The notes under the pieces: model-generated | The model's input: the letters and a program-made list of their open reading frames with translations, nothing else | The model's database searches: none | What the model was told of the DNA's origin: nothing | Program-made: the position numbers and the translations under genes | Shown: piece by piece, positions 54,227 to 64,000 of the stretch | Position numbering within the stretch: position 1 is the stretch's first letter | Layout: each line of letters begins with the position of its first letter | Assembly (NCBI GenBank): GCA_039602395.1 | Contig: JBCNJP010000010.1 | Coordinates: forward strand, 30,135,414 to 30,199,413 | Direction: 5' to 3' | Source: Deinandra increscens subsp. villosa | Lineage: Eukaryota; Streptophyta; Magnoliopsida; Asterales; Asteraceae | DNA: 64,000 nt

Positions 54227-56473
54227 TATAACACTCGAGTCTCGAATGGTTATTGCACGAATCCTTAGATTATTACATAAAATCATAATACATAAATACA
54301 TAAATATAAAAATGTGTGTACAAGTATAATACAACAATACTTTGGTTTTACAATAATCGTTCCTCACATAACGATTACAGTATATCAATATAATGATATA
54401 ATACAAAGAACACGGTATACCTCCGGTCGGTACGCAGACTCGAACCCGGTTAACCGAACAATGCTAAACATATCCGAAATTTGACGTATAGGTAGTCCAT
54501 TACATGTAAAATTTCGCCACAAGTAATAATCCATCATTATTTTTCTGGTTTGACCGCGTTTGACACCTTAAAATCGTTGACCAGAATTGACGGGGTTTGA
54601 CCACTTTGACTTTCTTTGACTTTCTTTGACTTTCTTTGACCCGACACTAAAACTAATGAATAGGTAGTCTATCCTGATTAGAATTTTGGCACGAGTAAGA
54701 ATATGAGGTCGGATTTCTGTGTTGACTTCGTTTGACCGTCCAAATCTATTGACCAGAATGTTGACCCGAGTCGACTTGGTTGACTCAGTATCGAGTTAAC
54801 TCAAATCAGTCCCAAATCACTTCTAACTCATCCAAGCACCACCCAAAAGCATTTCTATAGAAAAACACCACCTCCCCATCATCATCTAAAACAACCCTGG
54901 CGGCCGGAGGCCATGGCCGCCGCCGGTCGACCCATCACAGCCGTGAACCACCATCACCATCTCAAAATTATCATCAAATATCAACAAGACCCGCATATCT
55001 GTACATGCATGATAAGATCGAAGGTTTTGATTGAGATTTAAGCAAGGAAATTGAAAAGATAAGAAATACTTAAGATTACCCCAATTTTGGCGGCTTCCGT
55101 TGCCAGAAAAACGCAGGGAGAACAAAGAGAGGGCGCCATCGCCGCTAGGCGGAACCCTAGCCGCCTCTTGCGGCTGCTGTTGTTTGGATCACAGAGAGAG
55201 AGAGAGTCGGGCAGGGAGAGAAGATAGGAGCGCCGCCGTGATTAGTGCTGGCCAGAGGCCGAAGCCCTTCGATAAGCAGGTCGCCGGAGCGCTCATGGTA
55301 CACGCCGTCGCCGCTACAGCGGAACCCTAATCGGGTCTTGCGGCTGTGGCTGCTAGCTACTGCTGCTGCTTGAGGCCGGTTCACGTTTCATGAGGAAATG
55401 ATTCGGGTAGGGGAACGAAAAAGGAGAAGAAAGAGCTCGAAAACTGGACCACCATCGTGGCGCTGCCATGTCATCTCTGGAGATTTTCGGCACCGGCCTG
55501 GGTGGTTTGCAGAAAACCATGGTGAGCCAGCTCCCCTTCTCTTGGTTTCTTTCCAACACACAAGTGTGTGAGTGAAAGAAATGAATAAGCACCTCATAAA
55601 GGTACTGCGATAATTCTAACATGACTGAAACGTTAAACTGTAAACGCCTAATAAAGGTACTGCGATAATTCTAACTTCACTGAAATAATGTATAAGTCTC
55701 ATAAACATCAGACTAGTAATAATTTGGTGGATATTCGGTTAAACCTGCAGTATAAAGCACGTGTTGGACTCGTGTCCAATTTAACCCCGTTTAAGTAACC
55801 GAATATGTCATTACAACTATAATTCTCTGAAACACTGAGAAAAATATTTATAACTCCACAGAGTCGGTAAAACCATCTCAATTAACTAAATGAGTCCTTT
55901 CGGCTAATATCGCGTAATAGTCTCGTTCACCGATTTCACAGTTTATTGCACTGATTCCTACAGCTATCCTTGCTAACACTCAGAACATCAATGATCAAGT
56001 ATCTGGCAATATCAGTTATCCTAATCTCGTCTCGGTGACCTTTATGTCATGGCCGTTGCCATACGCGTGATAAGCGTCATTTAGTGTTTTCATACACGTA
56101 CTTCACTTGTAACCGTCTGAACAGACTTTCTAATAAATATTAACATCATTGTTAATTTATATTTATCGTCATAACTCATCGAATCAACATTTTTATGATA
56201 GCATCCGGTTATTCGGCACATTAATCAATTAAATAACATAATTTGTTAGTTCCACCCGAACTCAACTTTTATCGATCCATAACAACTTGGATTACGTAAC
56301 AAATTGTTAGAATGCTTCTAACAACTTATCCGGACATTGGGTATTTGATCTGGGCCTTTGATGGGCCACAATTCTCTTAATGGGCCTAACGGGCCTAACT
56401 GGGCCTACCGAGTCTAGATCCTTATTCAAAAAAAAATTTCCCTTTGATTTACCGAAAGTAACCAGGTGTTACA
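54227..56473 (-). mobile_element. 3' LTR of a minus-oriented Gypsy-like element
   Basis: On the minus strand the LTR starts TGTAACACCTGG at 56473, directly after a polypurine tract TTTAAGGAGGGGAGATT. A matching end ...GTGTTATA at 54227 gives a length of ~2.25 kb, though the end base is off consensus. It contains a three-fold 'tttgactttc' repeat (about 54607-54637) and a GC-rich block (54895-55520) that resembles a transcribed leader, with two similar 'cgccgctaggcggaaccctag'-type units at 55139 and 55309. Confidence 0.65.
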
Positions 56474-56490
56474 AATCTCCCCTCCTTAAA
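56474..56490 (-). promoter_or_regulatory. Polypurine tract, minus strand
   Basis: Reads TTTAAGGAGGGGAGATT on the minus strand, preceded by 'cgggacaaaattca', the usual context of Tekay/Del-type elements. Confidence 0.8.
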
Positions 56491-59400
56491 TGAATTTTGT
56501 CCCGAAATTCGTCTTACCTACCAGGACAGGGAGTAACCAAATGCATATGGATCACATCATGTAAGATGTTCTCCGAGGGACATTGATCTCATTAATGCCA
56601 CCACGTGGCCCATGATGTTACTACCTAGTGGACTTACATGACGTTTGCGTGGACTTACTATCACTTCATACTGACACTTTGTCTTAACATTTCATCTTGT
56701 GGTATTGGATATCACTCGGTCTTGATACGATGTCCTGCATATCGTATTATAATTGCAACAAGGCAATACGATTAGCATTATAGTGATGACGCCACCACGC
56801 AGTGCAGTATTGTAAGTGATTTCATTTACTACAGGGACTTAATCGCCACTCTGTAGTGTTACCAAAAGGAATTTCTCTAACATCAAACCATAGGAACCAT
56901 TTGTCACTTCCCGATCATCATTCTTTTCCCATCACTCCTACTTGGTGAAACATGCGGAATTAATCAGCATCACCTCCGTAGGTTTATTGATAATCTAATC
57001 AAGTAACTGATTCCTATAGTTGCAACAAGTCACTAATCGGACGAATTATTCTCATTATTAGATTCATCGAAGGAAATTTGCAAGATTTCATGTTAAGGAA
57101 CCGACTCAAAACATTCACCTTATCACAGGAAAATGTTGTGGCCCTATTGGAACACATTCAATAATCAGCCATCGGTGCTATCACATCGAACCTATTATGC
57201 GTCCTAATGCAAAGGTCAATTCTATACATTTAAGGGGACCTAACATAAGTCTAACACATAGGTTGTGTAGCACAATTACACAACAAAGCACATTCAATTA
57301 TTAACTCGCCAAGGCATTATATTGAGTCCACACCATAAGAACCGACATGCCAACTTCACAGTATCCTGGTCACACCAAGCTATTCATAGTTATTTTTATA
57401 GTTCCATTAATGGAAACACACAAGAGTCCTCTTGACCAAAAGTCAATCACATGAACTCACCAATTTGACCTGATCTATTAAGATCACTAGTTCCTAAGGA
57501 TACTTAAAGCACTTGTCAATGGTCCTCCCATGATGATAGTCACTATTCTCAGTGATAACCAAATGTATCAATATCATAACCACATAAGATTTTCGGGCTC
57601 CACCAAGTGATATTTATATGCTATTATTCATAATCAATATGCCCTTACTCATGTCTCATCATGGGATTTAGTTGCTAGGTTATCAAGATATTCAACTTCA
57701 ATAGAAGTATGTAATATATCTTCACCATCAATGGCGACCCAAGATGCATTCCACCTATTCAATTTTTTCTTTCAAGCTAACCGGTTACCCTAGCCAAGGG
57801 CATTATACACTTTGCTCAAAGTACCTGATCATGACCACATACATTAAAAGAGATTATTGGGGTAATTAGTGAAAAACAATCATCACTATATGTCAAGCAT
57901 CCCCTACTCACAAATTTTCATAAGTCCTGATCTGATTGATCGGGCATTATGTGTGCATAAAACTAAATAAAGTTTATGTCTCTCCCCTCCTTTGCGTTCA
58001 GCAAAGGGTCAAAAATATATCCACAGTACGTGAAGAGTCTATCAATCTCACGAACTCATAAATTCAATCTAGTCCACCTGGAAAAACAAATCATTACCCT
58101 ACACTATCAAACTGCCATTCCAAATCTTCTTTTGACATGCATCAAAAGTTCAGGGTTAATATCCTCGTGGAGTATCGCATTACTCCTAATTAATCCCATT
58201 ACTCAAGACCCGTCCATCGTCTCTATCAGACTTATGTCATAGCCGTCATCACTAACTCACACCTTTCTATACTTAAATTTATAATCACTAGGAGTCTCGA
58301 TATTCTATATATACAGAGTCCAAGTCAGTGAGTCTTCATTCTGAATGCAAAATTTAATTCACTCTAGGATATCCAAACCTTTCACGTATTCAATCATGCG
58401 CCTAGTCAGATGACCACTTCATGAAAACTATATTTAACCAAATTTTACATTAAGCAATCCATCGATCTGCCTTTAGATAGTATTTATAACCATTTATAAC
58501 CATCATTGTCGTAATTGATCACATCAATCTCGATAATGTATCCTTGCGATTCTAGAGCAACTCTCTCGCCTTTAGTTAGCAGTTTAGTCCCTTTATTATA
58601 TCTTAAAATTTGGCATAAATACGAGCATGCCAATCATCATAAAACATGTGGTTTACATGCCTACCTTCCACACTCACCTAATTATGGCACCGTAAACCAT
58701 TATGCCAAAGGTGTTTATATATAGGGCTTACCGTAGCTATCCCAACACACCTCGGACATATTGATAAATGCACCATTACCTGGTTCGTGTACGTTCTTAT
58801 ACATGTATTTTAACCTTTGGCTCACTGCCCTTCAGCAATGTATAAATAATACACACGCTTCAAACACATATTTACACCCGAATATTCTAGTACGTCCATC
58901 TTCCTTACCTGACATTGCATAACTCCTTGCATTTCTAGTATCCAACTTAAGGTTTTATCATAAATATTTCTTCATCATTCCTGGTAATGTTCCAAAACAT
59001 TGTCCATCCTTAGGTAATGCTCTGTAGTAATTCTACTACTGGACCTTGCTATCCCACATCATGATTCATCCTCTGAATCATTGACCAAATTGACCTCAAG
59101 AGGTCTCACGAAAATTAAATCTATCATGACAATCCATATCTCCGTCGTGAAGACTAACTATATGGTTCTTGCTAACCACTTAGTTCGAGGATTATCATTC
59201 AAATTTAGAATACACACACAATATCTGAAAAACCCACGAAGTTAACGCCACGTCTCAACGCCTGAGATCACATGATTATTATTTGTGTGAAGCTTCTCCA
59301 CGATAATCAAGACACTTACTTGTCTTAGCTTGCAAGCCCTTGCATTTTTAAATGTAACTCACACAAGTAAGGAGACGGTACAAATCAAAATACCGTACAT

Positions 59401-61058
59401 TATGATAGAAACAGAGTACTCTCACCAATGGTGCCATATTTATTGAGACAAATTAGGAAGACCAACCATGAATGCTTGTGCGACAAACTGGAAATTCCTT
59501 CAGATACACAAATCTGATAATACAAAGTGATCAGATCACGAGTCAGATATGATATGAAAGTAACAACTTTACACAAGAGAGATTTCAAGATGATCATTAA
59601 TACATAAGATCGACCGAATCGAAGAGAAGAAGAATAGGAACGAGAAGAAAATCCGCTATCGTTGTCCGCTGCTGCTCCACATCTTGCTGCCGTTGGGATG
59701 ATTCGTTTACTCCTTTTCTCCATCATGTTGGGTAGAATGAGTATCGTTGTCGTGTCGTTGTTGCAGATAAGCTCTACTGAGCTCCACTATGTCTTGAAAA
59801 GTCTTCATTATATCCGTCTTTTTGTCTTGATCTTCATTTTCAATCCATTTCGTCTAGCTTACTCATAACAACCCCGCTAAGAGTCTCTAGTTAGAGTACA
59901 CTGCTTACCACAATACATTTATCTGAGAGGGATTTGTTTAGCCTTTATTCGACTTGGAATATGCGAGAAGAAATTTACATGAATTAGTCTAGAATGTAGC
60001 ACCGATATAACCCAATCACCGCACATTCCCGTGACCCACCGTTTTACGTGTCAAAACTGACAGTACAACTCTTGCATATTTGACCGTCTCCGTGTGTCCA
60101 CCTGACAACACGAGTTCTTATCTGATAAAGTCATAGGTCTCTGAATTCGCGTGGGTGCATAATTCTATTTCATAAATAATCATGTCTCTTAAAATATTAC
60201 ATCTCCATTCGTACTTCCAGTTCCATTTCAGTCAGGCCCATCACCCTATTCCATTTGCGGTCATCCTTCAGATGTTCGACTCAGCTAATAACAGACAAAG
60301 ATACCTCAAGAAGTGATTTATGTCACCACGAGGCACATCACATATTCAGAACAAATCATTTCCTACTAAATCATACTACAGTGCGCAGGTGTTCACATAA
60401 GGCCATTCTCAGTACTAACTCTAGTACTAATTGCAATTATAAACAACAGCTTGCAAGCAGTCATATAATACAATTTATAACACATAAACACACAAAAAAC
60501 AAATATCATTAGCATGAAATAATCAAATTTCCAAATATTATCTCAATATGGTTCTAACTATTAACTATACATGTATTCTCCGAACCCTTGCCGTGTTTTT
60601 TGAAGCTTGTTATGCATCCCATACTACAGAACCATCCATGCAACTAGAACATTCAGTACACACCCAAAAGAACCTTAAGTCCTAGGGGAGAATTTTTCCT
60701 AAGCAACAATACTCTTATCATTAATCTATTTAGTAGGGTTCACTAGCGTCTTCGCACACCTGTGGGCTTAGTAGTTAGGTTGATCAAGTCTAACCCCTGC
60801 CGTCCTTGTACGAATCTGTGGTAGATGCCTACATCACCTAAAAATGCATCAAGTATTATCAAGGGAACTAAACCACCATTACACAGTCCAACTCACACAT
60901 GTGCTTATGTGTCTCATGCTATCAAGCACACATAAAACTTCTACAGACTATTAGCAGTTATCTGCCTAAGTCTCGGAATTGTCTTTGTACTAGTCCCAGA
61001 GCCGTTATAGGTTCGAGCTTAGGTGATCTATCTGACTCCCTAAACTGCCGAAACCTGT
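56491..61058 (-). mobile_element. Non-coding interior of a minus-oriented Gypsy-like element
   Basis: About 4.6 kb lies between the polypurine tract and a primer-binding-site-like sequence with no gag or pol similarity in any frame; the longest frames (for example 59726-59400 minus) match nothing I know. This mirrors the coding-free interior of the LARD-like element at 4.5-15.6 kb, but the two interiors show no evident similarity. Confidence 0.55.
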
Positions 61059-61072
61059 GGCTCTCATACCAA
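61059..61072 (-). promoter_or_regulatory. Primer-binding-site-like sequence
   Basis: Minus strand TTGGTATGAGAGCC, one mismatch from the Met-tRNA site TTGGTATCAGAGCC. It follows a possible LTR end (...TGTAGTGATAGG). The matching LTR could not be paired with the 3' LTR at 54227-56473, so the two may belong to different elements. Confidence 0.5.
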
Positions 61073-61223
61073 CCTATCACTACATCCCCGTTGCACCCTA
61101 CCAGGTACGGGGGAGGTGTGAGGACAGACTGTCAATATTAGATACGCGAAAGCAACAGATGAAAGATAATTACTCAACCATTAACATCAAACAGACAGCC
61201 TTAAGGTTTCATATTACAATTTC

Positions 61224-61509
61224 ATAAGTACACGCTAGTAAATTATTACATTACTAGATCACATGGCCCCATATCTGGAAGCTTATTTCAGTCAGCTATT
61301 TCAATGCAGAAACCTAGCTGGATGTTCATATTCACATGCTTCCTATAGTCCACATACTCATGAAATTTCAGTGATTGCCTTTAAAATTGTTAAATAAACT
61401 TTATCAACAACAATGATGTTAGTGGTGAGCCATACCGCACCTGTTATTTAACTTTCAAAGCTACTGGAACTTCATAATTTCTTGCATGTAATAACTAGAA
61501 TACAACCAG

Positions 61510-61552
<43 letters not shown>

Positions 61553-61658
61553 ATATCACGGGGTACAACAACACATGCACAATGATTCTAGCATACTAGT
61601 TACATAGTAATTTTTCACATCACATGCAAACTATTTCAATGTATAGCCAGTAAGCAAT
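61224..61658 (+). repeat. 430-bp direct repeat, copy 2
   Basis: Partner of 53384-53811, with an interrupted (AT)n at 61511-61557. It lies about 150 bp beyond the primer-binding-like site and may be part of a decayed LTR. Confidence 0.88.
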
Positions 61659-63066
61659 ATCTAGATTCAAATCAGATGGGTAAAAGTATCTAGATTCAAA
61701 TCAGAACCCCAAATCCTCCAAAGCAAAATCAAAATCACTAAAACTTTGCAAAGAAAATCTTATCAATATCAATAAAACTTTACCAATCTATTTAGCTGTA
61801 TAATTCATTCCTAACAAAGAACGAAGAGCGAAGGAAACATAAAAAAATATGAAGAAAATACAAAGTAGTTGAATCTACACAACCCACAAGACAATTTTCA
61901 ATCTCTATACTGTAAAATTGGGCAAAATGATTTTTTAAACTCAATTTCACGAATTAGGGCTAACCTCAAGACATTGAAGCCACTTCTCTGAATTAGGCTT
62001 CAAATTTGAGCTCCTCGAACAGAAGAAAATGGTGTTCAACTTTTAAATTCAATTTCATGAATTAGGCTTCGAATTTCTTTTTCTGCTTTGAAGCCAATCC
62101 TGTTAATAGCCACTGATCCACTTAATAGTTCCGGTTTTGAACTGTAATTGATGAAGAAAAGATGTAGAAATCAAACCTGAATGCTCAAAGAAAATGAAGA
62201 ATCAATGGATGACGATGAGGAGAGTAGATGATGAGTGTAGATGACTATGACGAGAGGAAGGTGAGGATGAGTAGATGATTAGAGGACGATGAGTAAGATT
62301 CACGATGAAGACATGAAATCAGAATGTCGATGACTGATGAGTAAGATTTACAATGGAATGTCGATGACCCGTATGGCCCGCACTCTTTGGTATTAAGTTC
62401 TAAAATTACCCATCCTGACCCTCAAGCAATATTAAAAAATCCATTCTAACCCTCAACCAATATTAAATGACCCATTCTGACCCAAAATTTGATTGGCGGG
62501 TTAAGATTGCAACCCCTAATGATGATGTATAAAGTTGCAAGCTTGATGACCAATTGCATGTAGATTATTCTATAAAAATTATTTACATGAAAATATGGTG
62601 AAAATGGCCAATTAGGGCAAGATAGCAAGCATGTATGTGATTAAGAATCCTTGTCACGACTTAATACATGCTAAATGATAATCTAAGTGGTTTGCATGAG
62701 ATAATAATGATGTGTAACCATAGAATTAGCCTACATGGAATAAATATATATTTATCGGGAAATAAATAAGTTATGGAAATGCATGCACATGAACTTGAGG
62801 ATTGCTTGACTATGTGTTTGCATATCATAAACCAAATTAACTATGAGTTATACAGGTATACAAGTCCCAAGTCTCCTACCTCGATTGGAAAGACAAGACT
62901 TTGTATGATTGTTCAGTCGATCATACATCATATACGCGGTATGACATCGTAAGTAATTGTGATGCATATATGTTTGCCATGTAATGTGTTATATGTGTTA
63001 TACATGTTAGGAAACATATAGAAAACATTAATATGATCACCAATATGTTGTCGAGTCCACTCATCT
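61659..63066. other. Intergenic; no gene recognised
   Basis: Contains a short duplication 'tatctagattcaaatcaga' (61658 and 61688) and a GATGA-rich purine stretch (62200-62365) that would read as Asp/Glu/Ser or His-rich peptides in chance frames. Nothing identifiable. Confidence 0.5.
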
Positions 63067-64000
63067 TGTGACGCCCACTCCCAGACTTGGTACCAGGAGG
63101 GGTAACGTATTAGATTTACTCATGAACAAAAGGTATTGATAGAGATATTAAGCAGCGGAAAATTTAAAATATATATATAAGCCAAGTAATACAGTAAGAG
63201 AGATATTGTACATAATTATAACTAATTATAATAACGAAAACTATAACTAATCCAGCTTGCTAGAAATCCTCCCTTGATAGCTTTCCTGATTATCCCGTCC
63301 TCACAAGATCCGTGCCTTTACTTCTAAATGTCTCTGTAGAACCAAGCATACATACTTTTAAAGTCAGCTTACGTTGGTCAGTTCTACTGTTTAGTTCAAT
63401 ACCGTTTTATATGTTTACCTGGTTTTCACAACACATTATATAAGTCCTAACACGTATTCACTATGATATATATATCCTATTATATTAACCATGACTTTAG
63501 GATTAATTTCTAGGTCACTATCTTCAACCAACTATTTTGGTTCTCCATGAAGAGTCCGTCCACCACTGCACACTTCGTCCCATCTCGAAGGATAGTTATT
63601 ACAACGACGCAATGCAACTCCGTTCGTACACGGTTCCCTAAGCCACCACTATGGGGAAGTAGCGTCTCTTCATTCTTCATCTCCTTCGAAAGGTTCGCCC
63701 GCTAGTGCAATCGTCATCCTATCTTGTAATAAGATAGCTTTTGAGATGTCCGACTACCGCTCCATCCGTACACGGTTCCCTAAGCCACCACTATGGGGAA
63801 GCAGCGACCCTTCGTCTTCAGTAGCAACACATGCTCTAACTCTAATAAGTCATATTAGAAACTCATGCTTTAACTCTATTAGGTCATTATCTTAATGATT
63901 TAGTTACTGATCATGTATATATACAAGATGTACCAACGGCGTATCTACCACATATTAATATAAGCAAATGCACCACCTGTTCTCATATAATCATAGATAT
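63067..64000 (-). mobile_element. LTR related to Gypsy B, truncated by window end
   Basis: Starts TGTGACGCCCACTCCCAGAC, as at 30819, and shares 'ttaagcagcggaaaatttaa', 'cagcttacg(t)tggt(c)agttcta' and near the window end 'gatgtaccaacggcgtatct' with that LTR, at clearly lower identity. On the minus strand it ends at 63067 without a primer-binding site beyond it, so it is a 3' LTR or a solo LTR. It holds a two-unit repeat 'cacggttccctaagccacca' at 63637 and 63770. Confidence 0.8.

Noticed and set aside
54420..54460. tRNA-like box B (GGTTCGAGTCT) on the minus strand
   Set aside because: No box A, acceptor stem or anticodon arm can be drawn around it; chance within an LTR.

Overview
This is plant nuclear DNA. 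It carries a light-harvesting gene with a plant-type intron, plant LTR retrotransposons primed by tRNA-Met or Asp-like sites, hAT, Mutator, PIF/Harbinger and Helitron-type transposons, tRNA-derived SINEs and an AT-rich background. The repeat types fit a repeat-rich eudicot. Asteraceae is my guess, from general familiarity with such repeats, and is not proven by the window.

Layout. 0-4.5 kb: two Tat/Athila-type LTR retrotransposon remnants joined head to head, one with a Gag ORF. 4.5-15.6 kb: a complete, very young, non-autonomous LTR element (LARD-like, 3.46-kb LTRs, no protein genes). Its internal region holds a hAT-type MITE that itself contains an inverted copy of the same MITE, each with its own perfect 8-bp target duplication. 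17.1-29.4 kb: the only host-gene neighbourhood, an LHCB2 cluster made of a pseudogene (17.7-18.6 kb), an intact gene (21.87-22.76 kb) and a third copy that has its promoter and 13 coding bases before a 500-N assembly gap. The second and third copies lie in a tandem segmental duplication. The third unit has been expanded by a 303-bp retroelement-derived filler, a Mutator-like element (9-bp TSD) holding a Harbinger-like element (TAA TSD) with only the Myb/SANT ORF, and a Helitron-like segment.

29.9-47.3 kb: a nested retrotransposon stack. A minus-strand Copia element is split in gag by a full-length Ty3/Gypsy chromovirus (36.4-46.7 kb, polyprotein with two in-frame stops) and split in RT by the LTR of a second Gypsy element. 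That second element is cut by another Copia element whose 3' LTR follows the gap. 47.3-53.3 kb: a SINE inside an older SINE-like insertion, an unidentified possible gene remnant, and a Helitron-like end followed by RPA-like coding remnants. 53.4-64 kb: decayed minus-oriented Gypsy-like LTR and internal sequence without ORFs, a 430-bp direct repeat pair with AT microsatellites, and a second member of the 'TGTGACGCCC' LTR family running off the window.

The only gene I would call functional for the host is LHCB2 at 21871-22757. Nearly everything else is transposable-element sequence, and the nesting gives a relative insertion order. All alignments were done by eye; identities and ages are approximate.
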